Part shown: one piece after another, positions 55,301 to 63,262 of the stretch
How the letters are laid out: the number at the start of each line of letters is the position of its first letter
Position numbering within the stretch: position 1 is the stretch's first letter
From: DATKAS01 sp963733765
GTDB taxonomy: Bacteria > Actinomycetota > Acidimicrobiia > Acidimicrobiales > DATKAS01
Direction: 5' to 3'
DNA: 64,000 bases
Assembly: GCA_963733765.1 (NCBI GenBank)
Contig: CAVTEI010000003.1
Location: 682,001-746,000 of the forward strand
Made by a program: the position numbers and the translations under genes
Notes under the pieces: generated by a model
The model's input: the letters and a program-made list of their open reading frames with translations, nothing else
The model's database searches: none
Told to the model about the DNA's origin: nothing

Positions 55301-56180
55301 CGGAAAGCGTTCGTTCGAGAAGTTCATTCCAGCCGAAGTTTTCGGCGTGGACGATGACGGAGTTCGGCTCTTCCTCCGGCATCTGTGGGCCACCGACGGC
55401 AACATCAGTCAGACAGAGCATCGACCTCGTCCTTGCGTCTATTACGGAACCTCGAGCCCGCGGCTCGCAGACGACGTGCAAGCGCTGCTCGGGCGTCTCG
55501 GCATCCTCAGCAGTATTCGACGAATCGCCGATCGTCGCGGCTATCGCCCGATGTACCAGGTGTGGATCACCGATCGCGATGCGCTCATCGACTTTCTGAC
55601 TCTCGTCGGGTCGCATGGGGCACGGGGCGATTCTGTGCCCAGTTGCCTTGCGGCCCTGTCTACGTCCTCGAATCCGAATCTCGACACAATTCCCGCGGCT
55701 GTGTGGCATCGAGTGCGACACTCAATGGCCGGTGCGGCAGTCACCATCCGCGAGCTCGCCCGACGCCTGGACACGTCCTATTGCGGCTCGGCCCTTTACA
55801 AGTCCGGTGTCTCACGCTCTCGGCTTCGCCGAGTCAGTGAGATAGTGGAAGACCGCGGGCTCCACTCGCTCGCGACTTCTGATGTGCTGTGGGACACGGT
55901 TCGAGAGGTTGAGGTAATCGGAGAGGAAGAAGTCTTCGATGCAACGGTGCCGGGAACGCACAACTTCCTCGCGAATGGTGTCGTTGTGCACAACAGCATC
56001 GAGCAGGATGCGGACGTCGTCGTGTTCCTGTATCGCGACGAGGTGCACAACCCGGACTCGCCGGACATCGGCACGGCGGAGATCCTCGTCGCGAAGCATC
56101 GCAGCGGCCCCACTGGCAAAGTGAAGCTCGCGTACCTGAGCCAGTACACGCGGTTCGCCAACATGGCACGGGGGGTGTGA
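52371..56180 (+). CDS. dnaB: Replicative DNA helicase DnaB carrying two inteins
   Basis: 1269-residue precursor; removing inteins of 391 and 424 residues leaves a 454-residue helicase of normal size. Extein pieces are residues 1-225 (N-terminal domain and PSVGK), 617-784 (from TAFALGMAAHA through the Walker B segment LVVVDYLQLMSGRG) and 1209-1269 (SIEQDADVVVFLYRDEV). The first intein splits the P-loop GK/T, the second splits RESG/SIEQD. Function requires both to splice out. The ATG at 52371 follows AAGGGTGAC. Confidence 0.97.
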   Translation: MADGSSDSLRRPAGAGRVPPHNLDAEASLLGAMLLSASAIASAVEVVSREDFYKPAHGHIFEAITSLYGSGEPIDPVTVAEELRRANLLDAIGGPAVLVDLQATTPAISNAGGYAHIVEEHALLRRLIGVAGEIAELGYSVPDDVTKAVDRAEAMVYDVAQRRVADTMSPVHDLLEISLSRLEQLYDRGESITGLPTGYNDLDELLSGLQPSSLVVVGARPSVGKCVAWDTPILDPVTGALRTAAEVHRIGTAGHPVAVASLGGDGSLTVVEPEAFVDDGIKPVFRVRTRSGREVRTTITHPFLTERGWLPLGDLGVGVRVAVPHALPFFGSDRLPAAEVVLLAHLVGHGQRVAGGAVFANTSPTVVADLVVHADGQGVRAVPLPSGHVAYRVVAKERARDRIEVVAARHGLLGVANDRGMPDAVFRLPHDQLALFLGRLFATAGAARAAARGAGRIRYLTASRTMAQGVQHLLLRFGVAAAMREKRVCEQGVTHDLFELEVTDAADIRAFCDQFEVVGQERSFEVLSRRAGGAGSGLAVGARAKWPRGGGPIDLVSGGRRPAGQVLERAPDPRSLQHSALWDEIVEIEYDGMDQVYDLTVPVTHNFVAGDVFVHNTAFALGMAAHAALEAQRPVLFFSLEMGHLELTQRLLSMEARVDSSRLRNGRLVEADWSKIGHAIGRLANAPLWIDENPNVTVMEIRAKARRLKSRIGDLGLVVVDYLQLMSGRGSAENRQVEVSEISRGLKILARELETPVVALSQLSRGLELRAEKRPVLADLRESGCLTGEVLITRADTGMRVPIGELAASGERDIAVWTLNEQFKLVPAVMTHAFSSGVKPVFEVRLASGRRVRASGNHPFLRFDGWTRADELRPGDRLAVARGLPAPTTQTYMAADELILLAHMIGDACAVERQPIHYTSADPACLDAVEKSAAHFGITARRVAQGNWWHLYLPSPHRLTHGRWNPIAKWLDDVGLFGKRSFEKFIPAEVFGVDDDGVRLFLRHLWATDGNISQTEHRPRPCVYYGTSSPRLADDVQALLGRLGILSSIRRIADRRGYRPMYQVWITDRDALIDFLTLVGSHGARGDSVPSCLAALSTSSNPNLDTIPAAVWHRVRHSMAGAAVTIRELARRLDTSYCGSALYKSGVSRSRLRRVSEIVEDRGLHSLATSDVLWDTVREVEVIGEEEVFDATVPGTHNFLANGVVVHNSIEQDADVVVFLYRDEVHNPDSPDIGTAEILVAKHRSGPTGKVKLAYLSQYTRFANMARGV
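53046..54218 (+). mobile_element. Intein 1 in dnaB (P-loop site), degenerate LAGLIDADG endonuclease
   Basis: 391 residues from Cys226 (CVAWDTPIL) to Asn616, followed by Thr+1 (VFVHN/T). Block B TTITHPFLTERG keeps the TxxH pair, and block F VYDLTVPVTHNFVAGD and the penultimate His are intact, so splicing should work. The endonuclease motifs are worn: LLAHLVGHGQ lacks the acidic residue (usual form GD at this place), and LFLGRLFATAG has Ala instead of Asp. Homing activity is probably lost. Confidence 0.93.
54723..55994 (+). mobile_element. Intein 2 in dnaB (RESG/S site), intact LAGLIDADG endonuclease
   Basis: 424 residues from Cys785 (CLTGEVLI) to Asn1208, followed by Ser+1 (VVVHN/S). Block B is ASGNHPFL (Ser in place of the usual Thr), and block F reads VFDATVPGTHNFLANG. 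Both LAGLIDADG helices keep their acids: ILLAHMIGDAC and LFLRHLWATDGN. The stretch is visibly less GC-rich and uses rarer codons than the flanking helicase, consistent with more recent arrival. Confidence 0.93.
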
Positions 56181-56735
56181 GTGTCGAAGGAAGACAAGCT
56201 GCGCGAGTACTACATCGACCCGCTGAGCGAGAAGCTCGGCACACCGGTCGAAGCGTGCGGGGTGTACTCACGCCCCGGCGCGACGAGTGCGGCGCTGAGC
56301 TTCGCAGTCTCTGACGGAGTCGGCATGTTCGCCGACAGCGAAGGCAAGAAGGCCTCGGGCGGCCTGCCGATGAACGTGATCCTGGCGCTCACTGCCGCTG
56401 AGCTCGTGGTGTTCGAGATGAAGGCGGGGATGACCGGCAAGCTCAAGCTCAAAGAGCCGCTCCGCCGCTTCCCTCGCAATCAGGTGCAAGCCGAGGTCGC
56501 GGGGGAGAGCTCGATGGGGGCCCGGCTGCGCTTCACGACCAGCGAAGGCAGCTTCGAGCTCGACGCGAACAAGCTGCCGGGCATGGACATTGACTGGAAC
56601 CTCACGTTGGTTCGCGCGCTCGAGGGCCGACCCGCGAGTCCGCAACCGCCGCCGTCCGCGTCGACACTGCCGCCCCCGCCTCCCGCGCCGACGACGGCGG
56701 TGGGACTCCCGCCTCCACCGCCGCCCACTTCCTAG
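56181..56735 (+). CDS. Hypothetical protein with Pro-rich tail
   Basis: 184 residues from GTG at 56181, directly after the dnaB stop. The globular part (1-150) includes KLREYYIDPLSEKLGTPVEA, GLPMNVILALTAAELVVFEM and GSFELDANKLPGMDIDWNLT, which suggests a PH-like barrel. The tail is almost only Pro, Ala, Ser and Thr. Function unknown; close linkage implies the dnaB transcript. Confidence 0.75.
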   Translation: MSKEDKLREYYIDPLSEKLGTPVEACGVYSRPGATSAALSFAVSDGVGMFADSEGKKASGGLPMNVILALTAAELVVFEMKAGMTGKLKLKEPLRRFPRNQVQAEVAGESSMGARLRFTTSEGSFELDANKLPGMDIDWNLTLVRALEGRPASPQPPPSASTLPPPPPAPTTAVGLPPPPPPTS

Positions 56736-56737
56736 CC

Positions 56738-57436
56738 TCAGGCTCCGAGCCGCTCGACCAGGTCAGGGAGCTCGAACAGCGAGCTGATCGTCGAGAACTG
56801 GTAGCGGGCGGCCTCCTCAGGCTCCACGTCTTCGAGGACCCACGTCACGTGGAACGGCACGTGAACGGCGTGGGCGCCGAGCGCCGCGACAGGAAGCACG
56901 TCGGACCGCAGGGAGTTGCCGGCCATGAGGAAGCTCGCCGGAGCGACGCCACGCCTTTCGATGATGCGTCGATAGGTCGACTCGTCCTTCTCCGACACGA
57001 TCTCGACGTGGGCGAATCGTTCCGCGAGCCCCGACCGCGCCAGCTTGCTCTCCTGATGGAAGAGATCCCCCTTGGTGATGACCATCAACGTGTAGCGGTC
57101 CTCGAGTGCGCCGACCGCCTCTTCGACGCCGTCGAGCAGCTCGACCGGATGCGAGAGCATCGCCTTGCCCGCGTCGAGGATCGCCTCGATCACCTTCACG
57201 GGCACCCGCCCGTCCGACACCTCGATCGCGGTCTCGATCATCGAGAGGGCGAACGACTTCACGCCATAGCCGTACGTCCGCAGGTTGCGGCGCTCGGTGT
57301 CGAGCAAGCGCTGATCGAGGTCGGTCTCGGGTGCGTACGGCGCGACGAGCTCGCAGAACTGCTGCTGCGTCATCGAGAACTGCAGCTCGTTGTGCCACAG
57401 CGTGTCGTCCCCATCGAGCGCCACGACTTCGATCAC
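56738..57436 (-). CDS. HAD-superfamily hydrolase
   Basis: 232 residues. Motif I is VVALDGDDTLWHNELQF (nucleophile Asp8), motif II TLMVITKGDLFHQ, motif III Lys in VSEKDESTYRR and motif IV FLMAGNSLRSDVLP. The cap is alpha-helical (subclass I). It dephosphorylates a small metabolite, unidentified. Convergent with the preceding hypothetical gene and divergent from the next. Confidence 0.9.
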   Translation of the reverse strand: MIEVVALDGDDTLWHNELQFSMTQQQFCELVAPYAPETDLDQRLLDTERRNLRTYGYGVKSFALSMIETAIEVSDGRVPVKVIEAILDAGKAMLSHPVELLDGVEEAVGALEDRYTLMVITKGDLFHQESKLARSGLAERFAHVEIVSEKDESTYRRIIERRGVAPASFLMAGNSLRSDVLPVAALGAHAVHVPFHVTWVLEDVEPEEAARYQFSTISSLFELPDLVERLGA

Positions 57437-57490
57437 GCTGCCAGTGTCGCGCGCTCATTCCAGGCAGCCGGCGCGGTACCGTCGCCTCTC

Positions 57491-58162
57491 GTGCCGAACC
57501 CGCCGGGGCGTGTGGCCCGCGCCGTCACCGTCGGCGCGGTCGGCGTGGTCGTCGTCCTCGGAACGTGGCTCGTGTGGCGCGACAGCTCGGTCGCCGCAAA
57601 CTCCGACGCGCGCCGCGAGGCCGCGGTGGCCTTTCTCGACGCGTGGACCATCAGCCGCGAGACGACCTGGAAGGTCGTGGCCACGTTCGAGCGCACTCCC
57701 GCCAACGGCAGCGGCAAGCTGTCGAGCCCCCTCGAGATGGTGCAGCGCCCCCCGGATCGACTGGTCCGCCAGTTCGGCTCGGTCGCGGGTCTGCTCGACG
57801 GAGAGGAGGTCGGCTGCTCGACCGGTCCCGACGGCGAGACGCAATGCCGCAGCGGAGCGCCCAAGGACTATGAGGAAGAGGTTGCCTCCGAGCTGTCGCG
57901 CCTCGAGGCGTATGTCGCGGGACCGGTGCCGATCTACGCCGTCACGCGCGAGGGCTCGGATTGCTTCCGACTCGATCGCCAGCTGGAGTACTTGCTGCCG
58001 CCCTACGGAGACCAGGCTCGCTTCTGTTTCGACGCACCCACGGGCGCGCCGGTGCGAACCGAGGTTGTGCGGCCCGAGGCCACCGACGTCACGACTGCAG
58101 ACGCGGTCAGCGTCGATGTGACCGACGCCGACTTCGAGCTTCCCGCTCCGCTCGAGTCTTGA
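57491..58162 (+). CDS. Membrane-anchored hypothetical protein
   Basis: 223 residues from GTG at 57491. One N-terminal helix (AVTVGAVGVVVVLGTWLVW) is followed by an extracytoplasmic domain with AFLDAWTISRETTWKVVATF, a Cys pair region EVGCSTGPDGETQCRSG, and DCFRLDRQLEYLLPPYGDQA with ARFCFDAPTG. Four cysteines could form two disulfides. No family recognised. Similar length and composition to LppX-like surface proteins, which is only suggestive. Confidence 0.7.
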   Translation: MPNPPGRVARAVTVGAVGVVVVLGTWLVWRDSSVAANSDARREAAVAFLDAWTISRETTWKVVATFERTPANGSGKLSSPLEMVQRPPDRLVRQFGSVAGLLDGEEVGCSTGPDGETQCRSGAPKDYEEEVASELSRLEAYVAGPVPIYAVTREGSDCFRLDRQLEYLLPPYGDQARFCFDAPTGAPVRTEVVRPEATDVTTADAVSVDVTDADFELPAPLES

Positions 58163-58200
58163 GGGGTCCCACTGGAGGGGCGGACGAAGGCCACGAGGCG

Positions 58201-58220
58201 CCAGTGCCGTGAAGCACTGG
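58201..58220 (+). terminator. Hairpin after the 57491 gene
   Basis: CCAGTGC-CGTGAA-GCACTGG is a perfect 7-bp stem with a 6-nt loop, 38 bp past the stop. There is no U-run. The rest of the 282-bp gap (58163-58444) shows only a CCAGGAGGAGGGG ribosome-binding-like patch before the next gene. Confidence 0.5.
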
Positions 58221-58444
58221 TGGCGATGCGTTTGGAGGGAGTGTGACCCCCGCCCGGACCCCAGTGAGCCGACGGGGGCGATTCCGCCGACTTGTTTCCT
58301 ATCGGCCGTGCGGCCGGTCCTCTTGAGCGCTTTCGGCGTCTTTCGTTCCCCGATCCCAGGTGGATTTTCTTGACATACCAGCACCTCCGGCACCGAGAAA
58401 CACCAAGAAATCCAGGAGGAGGGGGCCGGTAGCGTCGCCGGCGC

Positions 58445-58651
58445 ATGTTTCTGGGTGAGGATCTGCTCGCGTATCTCGTGCTCGCGATCGGAGGAGCGCT
58501 GCTCGTCGGCAACGTGCTCGCACTCGTGAGGCCACCGCCGACCGCGAAGGAGGGCGAGCTCGAGCGTGCGCCCGTAGCCCGCAGCGTCGTGATGGCGCTC
58601 GTCGGGTTGATCGCGACGGTCTGGGCCGTCGCCAGCCTCGTGTCCGGCTGA
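58445..58651 (+). CDS. Small two-helix membrane protein
   Basis: 68 residues. Helix 1 is DLLAYLVLAIGGALLVGNVL, helix 2 SVVMALVGLIATVWAVASLV, joined by an acidic/basic loop PPPTAKEGELERAPVARS. Function unknown. It is convergent with the TauE/SafE-family gene. Confidence 0.65.
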   Translation: MFLGEDLLAYLVLAIGGALLVGNVLALVRPPPTAKEGELERAPVARSVVMALVGLIATVWAVASLVSG

Positions 58652-58672
58652 CCGACTCAGGGCCCGGTCGAG

Positions 58673-59404
58673 TCAGGTCAGCCCGCGGACGATCGCGGCG
58701 ATGCCACCGCCCGCAGCAACGAGCAGCACGAGCCGGCGCACCGTTTCTGCGCGCATCCGCCGGCCGAGGAGGTGCCCGGCGCCGAACCCGACGGCGATCG
58801 CGGCGAGCAACACGAGCGCCCGGGTCGCACCGATGCGCAGCGGACCGAGTGCGACCACCGCGACGACGTTCAGCGCGAGGAAGTAGAGCTGGAAGGTGCC
58901 TCGCATCCGGTCGGGGTCCCAATCGGCATTCACGCCGTACATCGCGACCGCGGGACCAGACAGACCGGCGATCACATTCATCGTGGCCGAGACGCAGCCG
59001 GCGATCACCGCGCCGGCCCGACCGCGGAGCTGCCTGACCCGCAGGCCCGAAGCGAGGGCGGCGACGCTGAGCAACGTGATGCACCCCGCCGCGATCGAGA
59101 GCGTGTCCGCGGAGGTCCGATGCACAACAGTGACCACGAGCGGGGTGATCACGATCGCGGGGATGAGCAGCCCCAGCGCAGCGCGCAGGTCGACATGGGC
59201 CCGATAGGTGGCGAGGCCGACCGTGCTCACCGCGATGGAGCACATGTTCGCGAGCCGCACGCCAGTTGCCGGACCGAGCACCAGCACCATCACGGGGGCG
59301 CACACGAGCGAGAAGCCGAGCCCGGTGACGGCCTGGGCGAGCGCGCCAGCGGCGACCGCGAGGGTGAGGACCAACAGCGCGTCGGTGGCGAGGTCGACGC
59401 TCAC
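58673..59404 (-). CDS. TSUP (TauE/SafE) family anion transporter
   Basis: 243 residues and eight predicted helices in two related halves: FSLVCAPVMVLVLGPATGVR in the first and AGCVSATMNVIAGLSGPAVA in the second, the GxxGP-type signature. Family members export sulfite, sulfoacetate or other C2 sulfonates. Substrate unknown. It ends an isolated stretch between a small membrane gene and the UDP-sugar operon. Confidence 0.88.
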   Translation of the reverse strand: MSVDLATDALLVLTLAVAAGALAQAVTGLGFSLVCAPVMVLVLGPATGVRLANMCSIAVSTVGLATYRAHVDLRAALGLLIPAIVITPLVVTVVHRTSADTLSIAAGCITLLSVAALASGLRVRQLRGRAGAVIAGCVSATMNVIAGLSGPAVAMYGVNADWDPDRMRGTFQLYFLALNVVAVVALGPLRIGATRALVLLAAIAVGFGAGHLLGRRMRAETVRRLVLLVAAGGGIAAIVRGLT

Positions 59405-59429
59405 TCTCGAGACGAACGTCGCTGGTCGC

Positions 59430-60383
59430 TCAGCGAGCGAGGAGCCAGCGAAACCAATCGATCGTGCGGGTGAGCCCTTCGCGCAGGTCGACCTTCGGCT
59501 CCCACCCTGTCACCTTGCGGGCGAGGCTGATGTCGGGTCGACGTTGCGTGGGGTCGTCGACCGGGAGCGGTCGCCGTTCGATGGGTGACGCGGATCCCGT
59601 GAGCTCGAGCGTCATCTCCGCGAGCTGGGCGACGGTGAACTCGACAGGGTTGCCGATGTTCATCGGACCGACGTAGCTCGAGTCGAACAAGGCGAGCTGG
59701 CCTTCGATCTGATCGTCGACGTAGCAGAAGCTGCGGGTCTGGCTGCCGTCGCCGTAGAGCGTCAGCGGCTCACCGCGCAGTGCCTGGACCACGAAGTTGG
59801 TGACACTGCGCCCGTCGTCGGGCCTCATGCGCGGGCCGTAGGTGTTGAACGTGCGCACGATGCGCACGTCGAGGTCGTGAGCGCGGTGGTACGCCATCGT
59901 CATCGCCTCGGCGAACCGCTTCGCCTCGTCGTACACGCCGCGCGGACCGATCGGGTTGACGTGTCCCCAGTAGTCCTCGGTCTGCGGGTGCACCAGCGGG
60001 TCGCCGTAGACCTCGCTGGTCGAGTTCAGCTGGAACTTGGCGCCCTTCGCGCGCGCCAATCCGAGCGTGTTGTGCGTGCCGAGGCTGCCCACTTTGAGGA
60101 TCTGGATCGGGATTCGCTCGAAGTCGACCGGAGATGCGGGGCTGGCAAGGTGCAGCACCGCGTCGACCGGGCCTGGGACCCAGATGAAGGTCGACACGTC
60201 GTGGTGGACATAGGTGAAGCCCGGCCGCCCGAAGAGGTGCTCGATGTTGCCGATCGCGCCCGACACCAAGTTGTCGACGGCGATGACGTCGTGTCCTCGC
60301 TCGAGGAGCCTTTCGCAGAGGTGCGAGCCGAGGAAGCCGGCGCCGCCGGTGACGACGATGCGCCCGCCGACTTCGTTCGGCAC
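59430..60383 (-). CDS. uxs: UDP-glucuronate decarboxylase (UDP-xylose synthase)
   Basis: 317 residues from GTG at 60383. The NAD site is RIVVTGGAGFLGSHLCERLL, the catalytic Tyr-x3-Lys is YDEAKRFAEAM, and NSTSEVYGDPLVHPQTEDYW and RTFNTYGPRMRPDDGRSVTN are typical of Uxs enzymes. It converts UDP-glucuronate to UDP-xylose. It begins 2 bp after the UDP-glucose dehydrogenase gene, which makes its substrate. Confidence 0.93.
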   Translation of the reverse strand: MPNEVGGRIVVTGGAGFLGSHLCERLLERGHDVIAVDNLVSGAIGNIEHLFGRPGFTYVHHDVSTFIWVPGPVDAVLHLASPASPVDFERIPIQILKVGSLGTHNTLGLARAKGAKFQLNSTSEVYGDPLVHPQTEDYWGHVNPIGPRGVYDEAKRFAEAMTMAYHRAHDLDVRIVRTFNTYGPRMRPDDGRSVTNFVVQALRGEPLTLYGDGSQTRSFCYVDDQIEGQLALFDSSYVGPMNIGNPVEFTVAQLAEMTLELTGSASPIERRPLPVDDPTQRRPDISLARKVTGWEPKVDLREGLTRTIDWFRWLLAR

Positions 60384-60385
60384 TC

Positions 60386-61663
60386 TCAGCGCCCGATGCC
60401 GCGGTGGGTGAACCCCCGGCGTGCGACCGTCGTGCGGTCGAGCACATTGCGGCTGTCGACGATCGCGAGCTGCTTCATCGCATCCGCGACCTTGTCGAAG
60501 TCGAGCCACCGGAACTCGTCCCACTCGGTGAGCACAACCAGCACCTCGGCACCTTCGCACGCGGCGTACGCGTCCTCACACACCTCGATGCCATCGAGCG
60601 GGCCCCGCACCGCGGGGTCGTACGCCTTGACCGTTGCGCCACGCGCGATCAGGCGACGGATGACGTCGATCGCAGGCGAGTCTCGGATGTCGTCGGTGCG
60701 AGCCTTGAACGCGAGCCCCCATGCGGCGACCACTCGACCGTCGACATTGCCGCCGACGGCCTCGATCACCTTCGTGACGATCCGCTCGAGCTGCTGCTCG
60801 TTGACGGTGATGACGCCCTTCAGCAGGTCGAACTGATAGCCACCGTCTTCGGCGATGCGCACCAGCGCATGGGTGTCCTTGGGCAGGCAGGACCCTCCCC
60901 ATCCGGGACCGGGTCGGAGGAACTGGTGGCCGATGCGCGGGTCATAGCCCATTCCGAGCACGACGTCGTTCACGTCGGCGCCCACTCCCTCGCACACCGC
61001 GGCGATCGCGTTGACGAACGACACCTTGGTCGCGAGGAACGCGTTGCTCGCGTACTTGATGGTCTCCGCCGACGCAGGGTCGGTGACAATGTGCGGCGAC
61101 GCGATGCCGATGTACAGAGACGCGACTCGTATGGCGGCGGACTGATCGTCGCTGCCGATCACGATCCGCTCGGGATGCATGAAGTCGTGGACGGCGGACC
61201 CTTCCCGGAGAAACTCGGGATTGGACACCACCGACACATCGCCCCGCTCGAGTACGCGCTCGACGACTCTGGTCGACCCGACGGGAACGGTTGACTTGTT
61301 GACGACGATCGAGTCGAGAGGCAGCGCGGGGCCGATTGTGCGGGCGACGTCTTCAATGTGCGACAGGTCGGCTCGTCCGTCGGGGCTCTGTGGCGTCGGA
61401 ACGCACAAGTACGCGAACTCGCACGCCGCCGCGGCACCTGCTCGATCGGTCGTGAAGCGGAGGTTGCCGCTCGCGAGACCCTCGCGGACCAGCTCCTCGA
61501 GACCGTCCTCGACGATCGGGATCTCGCCACGCGAGAGCTGCTCGACCCGACGCTCGTCGATATCAGCGCCCACCACGCGATGGCCGAGATGCGCCAGGCA
61601 CGCCGCCGTCGTGATGCCCACGTAACCCGTGCCTACAACCAAAATGTCAGCCATCATCGCCAT
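60386..61663 (-). CDS. ugd: UDP-glucose 6-dehydrogenase
   Basis: 425 residues at the longest (start ATG 61663, 61657 or 61654; AGGA spacing favours 61654). ADILVVGTGYVGITTAACLA is the NAD site, SNPEFLREGSAVHDFMHPER and the catalytic Cys in GPGWGGSCLPKDTHALV are diagnostic. It makes UDP-glucuronate. With uxs it provides UDP-xylose or UDP-glucuronate for cell-surface glycans. Divergent from an arsR gene. Confidence 0.94.
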   Translation of the reverse strand: MAMMADILVVGTGYVGITTAACLAHLGHRVVGADIDERRVEQLSRGEIPIVEDGLEELVREGLASGNLRFTTDRAGAAAACEFAYLCVPTPQSPDGRADLSHIEDVARTIGPALPLDSIVVNKSTVPVGSTRVVERVLERGDVSVVSNPEFLREGSAVHDFMHPERIVIGSDDQSAAIRVASLYIGIASPHIVTDPASAETIKYASNAFLATKVSFVNAIAAVCEGVGADVNDVVLGMGYDPRIGHQFLRPGPGWGGSCLPKDTHALVRIAEDGGYQFDLLKGVITVNEQQLERIVTKVIEAVGGNVDGRVVAAWGLAFKARTDDIRDSPAIDVIRRLIARGATVKAYDPAVRGPLDGIEVCEDAYAACEGAEVLVVLTEWDEFRWLDFDKVADAMKQLAIVDSRNVLDRTTVARRGFTHRGIGR

Positions 61664-61721
61664 TCCTGTCGGTTCCGCCGAAGAACGTCAAAGCCTAAAC
61701 GCGGTTTGCTGTCGGCCAACC

Positions 61722-61737
61722 AGGGCCATTCGGCCCT
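61722..61737. terminator. GC hairpin AGGGCC-ATTC-GGCCCT
   Basis: A perfect 6-bp stem with a 4-nt loop in the divergent ugd/arsR gap, ending on the first base of the arsR -35 box. It may insulate the two promoters or bind protein. Role not established. Confidence 0.4.
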
Positions 61738-61766
61738 TGACACGTGACGGATCGGTCACATTTACT
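61737..61766 (+). promoter_or_regulatory. Predicted arsR promoter with dyad in the spacer
   Basis: TTGACA (61737-61742) and TTTACT (61761-61766) are 18 bp apart. Between them lies the imperfect dyad GTGACGGATCGGTCAC (61744-61759). The GTG start at 61773 falls about 7 nt past the -10 box, so the transcript is probably leaderless and autorepressed. Confidence 0.6.
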
Positions 61767-61772
61767 GGCCCC

Positions 61773-62084
61773 GTGGACGCCGTGTTCCGGGCCCTGGCCG
61801 ATCCGAGCCGGCGGCTGCTCCTCGACCGCCTCTACGAACGGGACGGTCAGACCCTCGGGCAGCTCTGTGCGGCGATGCCCGACATGACGCGCTTCGGTGT
61901 GATGAAGCACCTGGCTGTGCTCGAGGAGGCGCGGTTGATCACGACGCGCAAGGTCGGTCGCGAGAAGTTCCACTTCCTGAACCCCGTGCCGATCCGCGAG
62001 ATCCACGATCGGTGGATCTCGAAGTACGCCGAACCGTGGGCAGCCGCTCTGGTCGGGCTGAAGCGCGAGCTCGAAGCGGAGTGA
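61773..62084 (+). CDS. ArsR-family transcriptional regulator
   Basis: 103 residues from GTG at 61773. FRALADPSRRLLLDRLYERD, LGQLCAAMPDMTRFGVMKHL and VLEEARLITTRKVGREKFHF form the winged helix. No metal-binding Cys cluster is seen. C-terminal WISKYAEPWAAALVGLKREL resembles regulators paired with SRPBCC genes, but none is adjacent. Likely target: its own promoter. Confidence 0.88.
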   Translation: MDAVFRALADPSRRLLLDRLYERDGQTLGQLCAAMPDMTRFGVMKHLAVLEEARLITTRKVGREKFHFLNPVPIREIHDRWISKYAEPWAAALVGLKRELEAE

Positions 62085-62105
62085 TCGGTCGGACTCGGGT
62101 CATGC

Positions 62106-63248
62106 TCAGAACAGTCGGTCGGTAGCGAGATCGGCGCCGTGCCGCATGGCGCTCAGCTTCTCCCACACCAAGGACGGAGCGACATCACCGAGTCCGGCTG
62201 ATGTATCGAACCCGCAATCGGTGGTCGCGATCACACGACGGGGATCACCGATCGCCCGCGCGGCCCGCTCGATGCGGTTGGCGACGACCTCCTCGTGCTC
62301 GACGTAGTTGCTCGTTGTGTCGATCACCCCGACGACGAGCGTCATGTGGTCGGGGAGGGGCTGGCGCTCGAAGCACGCGTACTCGTGCGCGTGACGAGCG
62401 TTCGCCATCGACAGGACGAGGGCGCCGACGTTGGCTCCGTAGAGCAAAGGCAGGATCTCGGCGAGCGCGACGTCGTGGGTGTGGGGTCCCTCGTAGTTGC
62501 CCCAGCACACGTGGAGGCGCACGTTGCCCGGATCGATCCCCGCCAGTGCGTGGTTGATCGCGTCGATGACGAGCTCGACCCAGCCGAGGAACTCCGAAAG
62601 GGGAGCGTCCGCGAACAGCGTGTGCCGTTCCATGGCGAGATCCGGCGCGTCGATCTGGAGGAGCAGTCCGCGGTCCACGATGAACCGGTACTCGGTGCCG
62701 AGTGCCGACGCGACGGCGCGCACGTACTCGTCGCGAGTCTCGTAGAAGCGGTTCTCCATCGCTGACGCCACGATGCCCGGCGACGCCGAGGTCATGAACG
62801 TCTCCGCGAACTCGGCGCCGACCACGAGCGCGCACTCAGCGGCGAGCTCGGTCGTGTCGGGGTAGGTGATCGGTCCGATCGCCGCCGGCGCGGCCATCAG
62901 GTTCACCTTCATGCGCGCGTACCGGGCCGCGGCCATCTCCAAGAAGTCCGGGTGCTCGGCGAGATCACGCATGAGCGGCCGCTGACTCGTCTCGCCGAAG
63001 CCCGTCATCCGGTGCTGCACGTAGGTGAAGAAGCTTTCCCGCGCCTGCTCCCCGTCGTTGCCGATGTCGATGCCGGCAGCGAGCTGTGCGGCGATGCTCG
63101 CGCGGGTCGCCGCGGCGATCGCCTCGCGCAGCTCGGCGTCGTCGACGTCCTCGCCTCGGCTCCTGCGACCGTGTAGCTCGGCGAGCTCCCGCGGACGGGG
63201 CAGGCTTCCGGCGTGGGTCGTGAGGATGCGGCTCTCGCTCGTGAGCAT
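62106..63248 (-). CDS. Cobalamin-independent methionine synthase-like (MetE C-terminal family)
   Basis: 380 residues; only the C-terminal catalytic barrel of MetE is present. THAGSLPRPRELAELHGRRS opens it, LHVCWGNYEGPHTHDVAL carries the zinc ligands (His, Cys) and ATTDCGFDTSAGLGDVAPSL the distal Cys. Stand-alone forms of this size use methylcobalamin proteins or other methyl donors rather than methyltetrahydrofolate. Partner unknown. Begins after the partial methyltransferase. Confidence 0.9.
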   Translation of the reverse strand: MLTSESRILTTHAGSLPRPRELAELHGRRSRGEDVDDAELREAIAAATRASIAAQLAAGIDIGNDGEQARESFFTYVQHRMTGFGETSQRPLMRDLAEHPDFLEMAAARYARMKVNLMAAPAAIGPITYPDTTELAAECALVVGAEFAETFMTSASPGIVASAMENRFYETRDEYVRAVASALGTEYRFIVDRGLLLQIDAPDLAMERHTLFADAPLSEFLGWVELVIDAINHALAGIDPGNVRLHVCWGNYEGPHTHDVALAEILPLLYGANVGALVLSMANARHAHEYACFERQPLPDHMTLVVGVIDTTSNYVEHEEVVANRIERAARAIGDPRRVIATTDCGFDTSAGLGDVAPSLVWEKLSAMRHGADLATDRLF

Positions 63249-63262
63249 GCTCCCGAGTTTGG

